Below are positions 42,541 to 54,349 of a stretch of DNA of 64,000 bases, piece after piece. Made by a program: the position numbers and the translations under genes. The notes under the pieces are model-generated. The model saw only the letters and a list, made by a program, of their open reading frames with translations, made no database searches and was not told the DNA's origin. Within the stretch, counting starts at the first letter, position 1. Each line of letters begins with the position of its first letter. The DNA is from Chloranthus sessilifolius (lineage: Eukaryota > Streptophyta > Magnoliopsida > Chloranthales > Chloranthaceae), in the NCBI GenBank assembly GCA_021018995.1, contig CM037587.1:15749366-15813365 (forward strand), given 5' to 3'.

Positions 42541-45325
42541 ATGGATGAGCCAGAGGAAACTCTCACGAACATACGCCGGAGAACAACTGCTTCCACCCCC
42601 AAATCCTCCAAGTAGTCGAAGCCAACTGACAAACCACCTGTCGAGAGGAAGCTCACTGAGATGTCACCCAAAAAGACTCCTAAAGTTAAAGAAAGCCAAA
42701 GCTGTTGAGATTCAGGAGCCTAGAGCTGCCCCTCCAGTAGAGCTGCCAGTGGGGTTAACTACACCCAATGAGTTTGTAGAAAAATTGAGTCTTGTCCCTG
42801 AGACGGATTTTGATCTGGCATATTTTGACAAAATTGGGGAGTGCCAAGAGACATTGGAATATTTGAAAAAAGAAGGTCTGCTACCCCTGCTTTCACCCTT
42901 GAAGGAAAATGTCTACCACAGGTTAGTGAAATTGTGGTACCATAACCTAACAAAGAAGGTGGTACCTGGAGCTGAGGATACACTGGAAATCTTGATTGAT
43001 GATTGGCAGCTGACTGTCGATTGCAGAGATATTGGGATGGCTTTGGGAGTCCCATATCAATTTGACTCCACCAGAGCTGAGGGAGCACCTGCAGGGGCTA
43101 CATTTCGGGAAATGGCTAAACAACTTACTAATGGTATCGTGGGCTCTGGTGAATCCTTGATGAGAAGAGACCTCCATCCTACCCTCAGACTCATTGATAC
43201 CATTCTGAGGAAAAATGTCTATGTCTCTGGCCATTTGCAAGAAAGGACTCCTTTAGTGGATGCACTATACTTCTGTTCAAAGGGGCAATTTGTTAATACA
43301 CCTAAGCTGATTTTTGAAACAATGGTGGACATCAATGACAAGGTGCTGAAGAGGCAAGCTTTTGCTAAAGGAGGAGGTCTGCCTTTTTACAGACTCATCA
43401 CATGTCTGCTCAAGACTAGAAAATATGTGATCAAGCAAAATGAATCAATGGAGAAGCTGACATTTAAATTGTATGGAAAGCGGGAATGGTCAACCAGCCT
43501 CACCTTGATAAAGAAGAGTCAGCCAATTGGAAGGGAGGCGGCTGAGAAGGCATCACTACCGCGGTAGTAGAGACTCTTACAGAGATACCCTTATCCACCC
43601 CTCCACCTACCCTACCTGTCCCATTACCTACCCCTCCACCTACTTTGCTTTTTCCATTTGTATCTATCCCTCTTCAAACAGACCTCTCTCCACCCACCTC
43701 AGAACCTGTTTTCACTTCAACCACCTCTCAGGTTTTCCAACCTGACATACTGGAACCTCCCACATTCTCTGAGCCTACCACTTCTTCTCCCCACATTACC
43801 CAACCCATTTCTAATTTCCCTCCATCCCCAACTCCTCTGCATTAGCAGGGCGTGGACCTGTTCACCACTACTGGGTTCACAGCCCTCATGACCTCAATTG
43901 TGGAGGATGTTGCTCATGAGTACACTCCACTTCCTGATTCCCCACGCCCCACTCCTCATCATTTTAACCATGCACCCTCTTCCCCCTTCCATAATGTCCA
44001 AACATCGGCCCCTTCTACCCCCACCATGCCTGACACCCTCACTCAAATTCTATCCCTCCTCCAAACCATTCAGTTCCAATTAACCATCAACACCGACAAC
44101 CAGACCCTCATGAGCTCATGTCTCTAATCAATTCAATCCACCCTTACCCCATCCTATTCCGCTCCTCAACCCCCTCACATATCCCCTCCTGCTTCACCTA
44201 TACTTACCCCCCACCATGCTGCTGCCCAGCCTGAGGAAATAGCCGCACCAGCACTCCCCATACTTTCATCACCACAGGCCACTTTACCCTCATCCCCAGA
44301 TTTACAGGCTTTCGCAGTAGCTGAATCCCCTCTACCCCTCACCAACCCCCACCTGTTTTCCAGGATGCCTCTACCCAAAATGATCCATGGGAGGATCTGT
44401 TTCTTTCCATTCCCTCCTCTTCATCCCCTACACCCTTGTCCTTGCCCATTGTCCTTAGACAATCCATGTACATACCCCCTTATGAGGAGAGGATTGCCAA
44501 CATCGAATTGGAACACCGAATTCAACTCTGCAATATCTCTCAAGGGTGGTCTGAAATCCTGACTCGTTATGAGTCAGCAAAACAAGTTGCAGCTACTGAG
44601 AGTCTCATTGCCAAATATGAGAAGAAGAATTCTGAGCTTCTCAAGAAAAAATTAGCCAATGCTCAGGAGATACTCAAAGCCACCAAAGAACTCTCTGATG
44701 TCAACCTGCTCTATGCTGCCAAACAGATTGACATATTGGAGAAAAAGGTTGCTTCCCTTACCTCTCAGCCATTTCAACATACCCCTCTTGCCACGGCACC
44801 TCCTCCTGCACCTCCTGCGACTCAAACCTGCCCCCCCCCTACAACTCAACCTCCACCCACCCCCCTATGGATGTGCACCCTCCTCCGGACAGGACCTCCC
44901 CCACTCACACTGCCCCTCCAAAACCAAAAAGGGTTCCCCCCAAGAAGAAAGTCACTGCAAAAAGATCTGCTCCCTCTACTGCCCCTACCAAGAAAGGAAA
45001 GAGGCCTGTTGCCCAATCTACAGCCACCCGTCCCACCCAGCCCCCACACCAACCTGATACCTCTTTCACCTTACTAACAAAGGAAGAAAGGAGGAAGGCT
45101 GCTGCGACTCTCGGATTGGACCCCACTGCCCTTTTTTCGTCCGATTCAGATTCTGATTCTGTTGCTACTGTTGATCCCAAAGGAAAACAACCCGTTGCCC
45201 AGTCTGAGGAGGCAGCAAAGAAGCCGCAACCGAAGGCTAAATCTAAAGGAAAAACTCCCTTATCTAAGGATGAGCTGAAAAACTTAGCTGACCTCTATGA
45301 TTGGCCAGATGAGGCCTGTAAATAA
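42541..45325 (+). pseudogene. Second ORF of element B (putative plant transposon protein domain, coiled coil, basic tail)
   Basis: Starts MDEPEETLTNIRRR (42541), runs about 50 codons with one TAG, shifts frame near 42690, then is open to 43567: LKENVYHRLVKLWYHNLTKK, DDWQLTVDCRDIGMALGVPY, RRDLHPTLRLIDTILRK, RTPLVDALYFCSKGQ, LPFYRLITCLLKTRKY. This layout matches the plant domain often named putative plant transposon protein (Transposase_32-like), found in Athila-related ORFs. A Pro/Thr/Ser-rich linker follows (43570-44380), then a coiled coil (IANIELEHRIQLC to AKQIDILEKKVASL, 44480-44760), then a Lys/Pro-rich basic tail ending LADLYDWPDEACK at 45325. About 920 codons with a few frame breaks. 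Function unknown. Confidence 0.65.
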
Positions 45326-47086
45326 CTGTGGCAGTTTGCTGTTTTAGTTTTTTTTTCCATGTATATATTTGACATTTTAATACAATTTTGTCTTTCTGTA
45401 GTTTTGTTTTTTTTACTTATGTATCACTATTTCCCCCCATGCCTCCCTCCTAATTTCCTCAGTGTCAAACAGTGAGGACACTGTTTAGTTTAGGTTTGGG
45501 GGTATGGCATGTATGTATGCCAATAAATTAGTTACTTTTAGTACAGCAAGGCTAAAATGAAGTTCTTTGAATTAATTAGAGTAAGTTCTCACTAGAATAA
45601 AAAGAGGAAATTAAAAAGAACTGTTTGAAACTAAAATAAGCCGTATTCCAACAGACATCATGAGGCTAATGACAACAAGTTGTGAAAAATAATTTTGATG
45701 TGCAGTAAACGTAAAATAAGAGAAGATTGTGAAGATACACCCCTTAAAAATTTGATGGAAGGTCATACCCAGTGAGATTTGGGCTTGAAAAAGTTTCTTT
45801 GAAGAGTGTTTTGGCAATTTTTCTGCTCTAAGAACTGATGGGATTTAATTCTAAGCACTAGAAGTTAGGCAAGTCCAAGTTGCAACAACTTGACAGCATT
45901 CATGACATTGAGGACATGAAGTAAGGTCATCCCTTGGTCAGTTTGAGCTTAAAACTTCCCACCTTTGAACTACCCTTGATGCACACCACTTGAGCCTTAA
46001 AAGTCCCAATTTTCTTTGATGAAAACCAGAAATTTTAAACCCAAAACCTTTTGACCTATTTCAGTTCACACCCAATCTGGGAAATCAGAAAGAGGAAGAA
46101 GAAGCAAGGTTAGAGGAGCAAGGTGTTAAACCTGGTTGAAAGAAAGAAAAAAACACAGTTGGTGGTATTTGTAGTACTCCAATAATTTAAAAAAAAAAAA
46201 AAAATAGAGCAAAATGGATGAGAAAGAGAAGTCACCTCATGCGAAAATCTACAAGAAGATAAGAAGCTAATCACTTCAAGTCTGAAAATTCAAAAAGAAA
46301 GTGAAAAGGTGCTGAAATGAAGAAGGTGTTGTCTAGACCACCTCCTTACATTCACTGATTTCTCAATTTGAATCCCTTTCACCCTTTCATTCTTTTACAA
46401 ATCCCATCCCTAAGCCACATTACAACCCAATAAAAAGACCTTACTGATCTGGAATGGATTGAGTTGTCATGTGGAGATAAGGATCTGTCTAATCTATGGT
46501 GCAAAAGAGTTAGAAAATTTCATAAATTAGAGCAATGCCTATGCTCATGCTTACAGCCCTATTTGAGGACTGTAACTGCTCTTGAGCTGTGTGAAATTCT
46601 ACACCCTTCATTATTGTTGTGAGTTAATAGCCCTGGTGAGACTTGGGCCTGAAATCCAGTTTGATGGGGATAGTATCAAAATAGATTTCTCAAGTGAAAG
46701 GTGAGCCATGCATCAATCTTCAGACACAATGCCTTGACATGAACCGATTGATGATGAAGGAATTACTGCAAAACTTCATGTTTTAAATTGGTGATTTTTT
46801 CTGCTACAAACCCTCTAGAACAGAAAAGACATGATGAGAATGTATTTTAGTTCACTGAAACTCTGTTTAGCAGGATGTACTACTATTAACTAACCTTATT
46901 GGAGAAGTTTGTAGGTACCTTCACTGAAAACCCTCAGGAGACTTCACCCCTCCACTAGGGATCACCTAGGGGTTTAAAAGGCTTGGTGCATATGCTAAAT
47001 GCATCCGTGCTCCTATGAAAGTAGCATTTTTATTTTCTTTTAATTCTCCTTTGCTCAGGGACTAGCAAAGCTTAGGTTTGGGGGTG
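45326..47086 (+). other. Element B 3' UTR with hairpin and polypurine tracts
   Basis: 45467-45486 is a perfect hairpin: AAACAGTG, loop AGGA, CACTGTTT. It is followed by TTAGGTTTGGGGGTA (45489-45503), nearly identical to the terminal tract AGGTTTGGGGGTG (47074-47086) next to the LTR. 46910-47035 is the block conserved with element A. No coding evidence. Confidence 0.75.
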
Positions 47087-49201
47087 TGTTATGTGGTGAA
47101 AAATGCCACTTTTCACCCTTTAACCTGACCATTGATAGACCTGTGAGCACACTAATAAGTCTCTATCAAGTGCATTTTGTAGACAACAATAAAAGAGGAC
47201 ATTAATGTAAAAAACCACTCAAGAATGCTCAAAAAGGAGCTATCTCTCAGCACAGGACAAAACCAGCAACAGCACACTAGAGGGCAGCACACAAATGAAC
47301 CCTTGGAGCACATGGCTATAGCAGAATAAGGCGAAGGAAGTGAAAACAAGCTAAAAACATCCTATCGATTGGTCACCTAAAGAATTTGATAGGATCTGAA
47401 AGCAAAGAAAGGGAGAATTCGCGTAGTTGAAGAGGTTTCGATAGGATCTAAAGGCAAGAGAAGGATGAATTCATGTGGATTGAGGAGTTCGATAGGATCT
47501 CAGAACCTATCAAGCAGCTGAAAGGAAAGAAGAAACCATCCTATCGAAAGCCTGCATGAGGCGTCAATGGAACCTATCGAATGGTTTCCTGAACCTATCA
47601 AAATGAAGACGCTGGAACAGAACCTATCGGATGGTATTGAGGCTTTCGATAGGAGTGAGGGCAACCCTATCGAAAAGATAGCATGTAGAGCAGAACCTAT
47701 CGAAATGGTTCTCCAACCTGTCGAAGAGTCTCTCCAACCTATCGAATACTCCAAACCAAGGACTGAGAAAGCTGGAACTCTAAGCGAAGATTCATCCTAT
47801 CGAAACCTATCAAACAGATCTGAGAACCTAGTGAAAGGACCAAAAAGCCCTGTCTGAACCTGTCGATAGCTTTCTGAACCTGTCAAAATCGTGTGCAAAA
47901 CTTCTCAGAAATTCAGTTGTGCGCACGTCGTGATTTTGTGACCTGCTGCACACAACCCGAGGCACTTGGTGACCGGCACAACTGTTTAAGAAGATGCCCT
48001 AGGAAACCCTAACCGATCCACGTGCTCTAACAAACTCTGAGGACCTTCTAGAAGAGATTTTTGGCGAGAAAAATAGAGGAGAAAGCTATATATAGAGACC
48101 CCTAATTGCAATTGGGGGAGATGGAGATCTGAGCCAAATTTTGGAGATTAGAGCTTGCAGAGAAATTCTATTTTCCCTCCTTTAGCCCAACCATGGTTGG
48201 CTAATTCCCTTGGAGTAGCGAGGAGAGAGGTTAGATCTGTAATTAGGTAAGGTTAAGAGTGTTATTGTAGGTTCCCAGCGGCACAGACTATAATAACACT
48301 GGTAGACCTTGTTTGCAATGTTAATGCTATTTTTAATGCTTTAATTAGATCTAAAGTTCCTTTGGTTCCATTTGGTGATCGATCGGATCTGTGTAGAGGA
48401 GTCTGTATATTCACCCACATAACTGATAGACCTCTTGGATACCACCTGATCTCCCTGGATCTGATGCTCCTGTGATTCCTTGAGTCTGTGTCCTGGAAAT
48501 TATAGCATCTGTAGTGGTTTTAATTGTTCTAATTGGGGCTCTGGCTTTGAAGGAGATCCCTAGGATGGTCTGTGACCATTAAAGTGGACAGATCATAACC
48601 TTAAGATGAATCTAAGCTTAGGCTCCAATTGGATTCATCTGCTGCAATCCATGAATTCGATAAAGTCTATAGGATGGTCTGTGACCATTAAAGTGGACAG
48701 ATCATAGCCTTAGGACCAGGTGGATCCTGTGATTTGGAGTGGAATTTATACCCTGCAGCTGTGTTTGTAGCCAGTTGAGGGAATTGTGTGCTCTGAACCT
48801 CTGTAGCACAATTAATTGAATATGATTTCAGTGAAAACTAATCTCCAAGCTACTCTTCTCCATTTTCTGTTCTTTTTACCGCTTTTACCTACAAGATCTA
48901 AGATCCAAACCTCGATCCAAGTTAGTTTATATTTAATTTTAGCATTAGTTTAAGTGACAATCCATTTCAAACCTCTCCCCTATCTTTTAGCTAAATTTGC
49001 CATAGTTAGGGTGCCAGATCTAATACAGATCTGGAGATTTATCATATTTTTAAACTAACTTTCCTGTGGACATTCCCTTACTCACCATCTTTGTAAAACT
49101 TGCTACAACAGACCCTGATTACTTGCAGGTCTGTGTGCGTGTGTTCTGCCTAGTTATTGATGATTTAGACCCTCATTTGAGGGAAGGCGAACACCACAAC
49201 A
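47087..49201 (+). mobile_element. 3' LTR of element B
   Basis: TGTTATGTGG start, CCACAACA end, 2115 bases. TATATATAG at 48087. Stem-loops at 48565-48596 and 48674-48705 (the second with a better stem than in the 5' LTR). Followed by the AGGAC duplication. Confidence 0.9.
48565..48705 (+). other. Two U5 RNA stem-loops in 3' LTR B
   Basis: Both read ATGGTCTGT with ACAGATCAT, inner CCA/TGG, loop TTAAAG, one G-U each. First copy 478 bases after the TATA box. Confidence 0.75.
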
Positions 49202-49230
49202 AGGACTAACAAAGATTAGGTTTAGGGGTG

Positions 49231-52200
49231 TGTTAATCTTTGAAAAGTGCCACTTTTCACCTCCTAACCTAAATTTTGATGGACCTTTGAGCTGGTTAAT
49301 ATTATGTTTATAAGTGTATTTTTGTAGAGGATAAGAAATTATAGCTTAGTGCTGCAATCCATCCTTTTAGTGCCAAGAAGAAGGAATTTTTAGCCAAGAT
49401 GTGGAGCTGATGGATTCACAATGAATGCTCGACGGTGGTTCACACCATTGGGGCTGTTTAGTCTTGCAGAGAGAGAGAGAGGTGAAGCCCAAGTTTATTG
49501 GAATGATGTTGCACTAAAACAACTCAGCACATCATGAGTGCAGTTATGCAACAAATTGAGAGGAACAACAGCTCAAGCAAATCACCAACCTGTCAAAGCT
49601 TAAAGCCAAGCTACTGTTGCTACTACCTCAACACACTCGAACAGTGGCTGCAACCATTAAGGATGTGAGCACTTTAGTGCTGATGCACCAAGCTATAGAG
49701 CTTCAAATTCAGCTTGCATAGCTGCCTTGAAGAACTCGAGCAGTCGGCTGAAGTGCCACAGCTGCACTCTAGTAGTTTATATTGTTGCAAACCAAGACTC
49801 TCGAGCAGCAACACTTGCTGGAAAATTAAGTACTCGAGCAGCAATGGAGAGCCTCATATTTACCCACTCGAGTAGCTGTCTTGCTGAAGCCAATTAGATT
49901 GTCGAGAAGTGCAAAGCAGGCCACCTTCTCAAGCTGCAGACTTGGAGTTCTACTTGCACTCGAGCAGTTCACAGCTGCATACTCAATCCACCTCGAGCAG
50001 GTGATTTATCCTGTCGAGCAACACTTAAAGTCTATTGTAATCCACTCGAGGTGCTGCAACCTGAAGCTAAAAGTGAACTCGAGTAGTTCATAAACTTGAA
50101 GTTAATCCACTCGAGCAGTGGCTGAAGCTGCAGGGCTGATGTCGAGCACTTAAAGTGCACCTTTATGCTATCGAGCAGCTTATACACCATCTACTGGAGC
50201 AATTTATGCACTTGAAATCCAGCCACTCGAGTTGTGTATGTTGGAGAGTCAACCCTTGAAGCTGCTACATTAAACCTGTCGAGTGGAGGAGCAGTTGAAA
50301 TGAATCATGTCAAGCAGCTTCAACACTTAAACATTTCGAGCAACTATTATATAAACAATTCGAGCACATTGCTGAAGCTCCACACCCATTCGAGCAGTTC
50401 ATTGCTGTAGCATACTAAGATGTCGAGCAGCTAAAGTGACCTCTCGAGCAGATGCCATCAACCTGTCGAGTTGCATTGATGCAGAAACCACCCATCTTAT
50501 CGAGTAGTGTTGAAAGCACTCAAGCAGTTCACACACAAAAAGCACACACTGGAGCAGCTGAAAGTAACCACTCGAGTTGTATTTTCTAAAGCCAGCAGCA
50601 GTCAAGTGGTTCTGGGGCCCATCCTGTCGAGTTATGCTGCTGAAATAGGCTTCATTTGAACCTGTCGAGCTGCTAAAGCATTCTATAGAGCAGTTGCAGT
50701 GCTGAAATATGTTGTAAATCAACCTGTCGAGTTGTTTAAATGTCTTCGAAGCAACCTGTCGAGCTGCTATCTGATCTACTCGAGCTGAAGTCCTGAAGCC
50801 CATCCAACCACTCGAGATTCATGCCTGAGGCCTCCAACTGCTTGGGAACCACTTGAGATTGATGCTCTGAAGCTCTATCCACTCAAGGCTCGGGTTCCAG
50901 CCATCAATTTCAGACTTCAGGGATATTTAGGGGATTCCACGACACCTAGGGAACACATCCCAATGTTCTTAGCTGTCCCACACATTCAGAGGCATCACTT
51001 GGCTAAAATTAGGCCACGTCAGTAGGGTATAACTAACTTGATTCTTTCTTTCTTCTGATTGGGCAAAGCTTTTCATGGCCTTATGGATTGTATAAATAGA
51101 ACATAATTTGTCTTGTAAAAGGATCCAAATTAGCTGGATCAAAACCAGGATTAGCTTGAGCTCACTCTTAGGATTTCTACTTTTCGATTAGTGTTTTATT
51201 CTCTTTTATTTTCTTCTTTCTCTTTCTTAGCTTAGCAACAATGCTAGCTAAATCTGTGTAGCAACGAGGTTGAATTTTTTATCTGTAATCAGGTTTTGTA
51301 ATAACTCAATGAGCAGTTTTGGGAGTTTGCACAGACTGCTGCCTTGAAAGCAGATCATTGTAAGTCCTTTATATTCAATAAAATATCATTTTTAAAACTC
51401 ATTAAATCTATATTTTCCCTATATTTTTACATAGATCTATATGGGTTTAATGCTCCTATGGGTGCATGTAGTTGTAGCCATTCACACATGGTGGCAGCAG
51501 TGGGTTTATTGTTCTGCTTTTGACCCCATGGTTGGACCACATCTCTGAGATGATCTGTGACCATTGAAGTTGATAAATCATAGACTTAGGATAAGGCTAA
51601 ATCACAGGGCTGAGGCTGAATTTTTTTTACCTGCCTTTGTGCTTATAGCCAAAGGAGGAATGCTGCAAATTCAACTTCTCGATTTTATAAAATCATTTTC
51701 AGTGAAGAGACCTGAGATATTGTACAGATTGCAGACATGAGAGCTTGGTCATTGCAGGCCTTTTTGTAGCAATGACCAGCTGATTTCAATGCCCCATTCA
51801 ATCTGTGATTTCTAGTGATTTTCACTAGATCTTCATGGGCTATTTGCTCCTATGGATGCATGTGCTTGTAGCCATGCACACATAGTGTCTACAATGATTT
51901 TGCTGCTCTAGTTACCCCCATGACTGGATTATATTCATGGGATACTCTATGACCATTCGAGTAGACAAAGTATGGCCCTAAGACTAGTCCATGTCTCAGG
52001 GCTGAGCTAGATTCTTCTACCTTGCACTTGTGCTTGTTGCCAAGTGAAAGAATTCTGCAGATCTAGTTCTTGATCTAAGTTACAGTGAAGATTATCTTAT
52101 AACTGCCTACTTCTCCACATTTTCACTTTGTTTCACCACACCATCATCATCCTTCTTCACCCCCTTTCTTTAGATGTAGTTTTATTCTGGTTTTTAGTTC

Positions 52201-52513
52201 AGTTTAGTATTGTGACACCTAAACACCCTCTCTTTACCTTGCTTTCTAGTATAGGTTTAGAGTTGCCAAATCTGTAACCAGATCTAAAGTTTACTATACG
52301 CCTTTAGGTTTTTAGATCATCACTCTCCATGGGACAAACTCTTACTTATCAAAACTTGCTACAACAGCCCTGGATCTTGCAGGATTGTAATTTTAGATTG
52401 TTATTTTTGTGTTGTTTCATTACATTTTATTTTTCCTTTTCGATTTTTTTTTGCTGCCATATTTTTACCATCACTTTTTAATCAAATAAATGTACAGTAA
52501 ATACACACCAACA
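49231..52513 (+). mobile_element. LTR A3
   Basis: TGTTAATCTT start after the purine tract AGGTTTAGGGGTG (49218-49230), CCAACA end, 3283 bases, then a decayed PBS (aacgccattgtcgagga). CTCGAG cluster 49735-50890. TATAAATAGA at 51091. With A2 it brackets the interior split by element B. Confidence 0.88.
51550..51973 (+). other. Two decayed U5 stem-loops in LTR A3
   Basis: 51550-51581: ATGATCTGT with ATAAATCAT (one mismatch, one G-U). 51942-51973: ATACTCTAT with ACAAAGTAT (two mismatches). The changes from the A2 copies are G-to-A. First copy 459 bases after the TATA box. Confidence 0.65.
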
Positions 52514-54349
52514 AGTTTTTAACGCCATTGTCGAGGAGTTTTGATCTAAGTATAATAATCTGAGTTTAGTTTTTATTCTTTGTAGTTGTAGTATTTGAAT
52601 AAATTACAGTTGTAATTTGTGTTTAATTTTTTCACTTTTTCTTTAATTTCTATTTTAAGTATTTTGTGTCTTAGTAGTGTTTACAGAAATTACAGCTGTA
52701 GTCTTGGAATTTTAAAAAAATATATAAAATATAAAATAAATAAATAAATTAGAATGATATGTCGGCAAATGAGGACCAGCAGTACCTCATCTGCCATATC
52801 CTCAGGCTTTTCAAGGTCATTCTCCTTTTTCCAAGGGGAAGGCTAGATGGAGAAAATGAGGATTGTTTGACAGTCGATGTCCTTGATGAGATGGTGGAAG
52901 ACACCTCACCCAAACTGCTGGACTTTGGCTACGAAATTGGATGAAATTGTTGAAGTATGGACTGAGGAGGCCCCCACTTGTGTGCTGAAAAAATATTAAT
53001 CATCTTGGGCTTCTCAGTAGGGCTAGTACAGCAGTCCACTTGGACATCTACCCTGCTGCCCCTGCCTCAGCCTGTTATTGATTATCCCCCTGATGCGGAG
53101 CTAGAACTGCTCCCTACATCTCTCATGCAACTGCTAGATTGGAGCTGGAAGAACTGAGGTTTAATGCCAATGCACTTACAAAGGTATGACTTTTTAACTT
53201 CTGAATTACAATTCTTTCCAGCTAAACTGAGGTCCAGATGGGTGACCAATTTACTGTCATTTATGCATCCCCATCCGGACTACTGAGATCATGGTCCTTA
53301 ATTTTAGGGAAGGATCATTAAGGTTAATGAGCAGAGGCTCATATTCTGTTTGAAAATTCTGTGGAGCCTCTAAAATTATCACTTTCAAGACCTTCCACTG
53401 ATATTTGATCTCAGTTATGTATCATATGTAACATAGTTGTTTTTTGTGTTTTAAAATTCAGTATATCCTGTGTTTATGTGCTCTGCTGTGACGTATCTTG
53501 AGAAAAATGTGTGCCATAACTGCTGATGTACTGTTGTCTGTGGATGCAGTCATCTAATATTTTTGCTAGATTCATACTCAGACCATTGCAGGAAGTTCTG
53601 CTTTTGAGTTTATTGTTTTAGGAGTGTTTAGTTTAGTTAATGTTTTCAATATACCTGCTGTTTTTAGTTCAACTGCTGTTTAATTTTAGTGTAATGTATG
53701 TTTTATGTAGTTGTTGTTTTAGAATTCTGTGTAGATGTTTTGTTTTCTTAGTTGTCATTTTGTCTAAATTCTCTTTTTCACTGTTTTAGTTTAATTTTCT
53801 GCATTCATTTACTTTATTTTCTCTTTAATTTTCGGATGTACTTTAGTTGTTTTTCATTTACAAACCCTGCTGCCCCCATGCATGTCTATTGAAACAATGA
53901 GGATACTGTTTATTTTAGGTTTGAGGGAATGGCAGGGTGGTAGGCCAGTAAAATAGTTAATTTTAGCGCAGCGGTGTGGGTTGAATTGAGATAAATAAAG
54001 TCAATTCCCACCTAATCAGGTAGAAAGAGGAAATTAAAAAACTGAAAAATTTTGCAGAAATTTAAAACTGAAAATTTTGAAAAATTTGCACCTCCATGAA
54101 GTTAACATCAATAAAAAAATTTCAATTAGTACTTAGTGAACTAGAGAGGAGAGAAAAAGGTGAAAATACACCCCATGAGTTCAAATGAGGACCATACCCA
54201 ATGAGATTTGGGCTCATACAAAATAAATTTCTATCGAAGAGTGTCTTTGGCAATTGTTGTGTTCTAAGAACTGGCTTACTCAAACCTTTTCACTAAAAGT
54301 TAGGCATTCCCAAATTGAGACTATTTAGCAGAACTCATGACACTAAGGA
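52514..54349 (+). mobile_element. Further element A internal region, cut by element C
   Basis: Repeats the interior seen at 33586-35345. An open stretch at 52759-52944 reads QYLICHILRLFKVILLFPRG and ENEDCLTVDVLDEMVEDTSP, a protease-RT linker scrap, and about 53215 reads FPAKLRSRWV, an integrase C-terminal scrap; the pol between them is deleted. AGGA-loop hairpin at 53892-53911 (two mismatches). It stops at 54349 where element C begins after AAGGA. Confidence 0.75.

Larger units (their letters stand above)
36541..49201 (+). mobile_element. Element B, complete Athila-like non-autonomous retrotransposon
   Basis: Two LTRs (36541-38668, 47087-49201) in direct orientation, flanked by identical 5-bp duplications AGGAC (36536-36540 and 49202-49206); 12,661 bases. 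It is inserted in the purine tract region of element A. Contents in order: PBS, gag-protease, an internal promoter-like region, a large second ORF, and a long 3' UTR with polypurine tract. No RT, RNase H or integrase is present, so it must depend on another element for movement. Confidence 0.9.
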
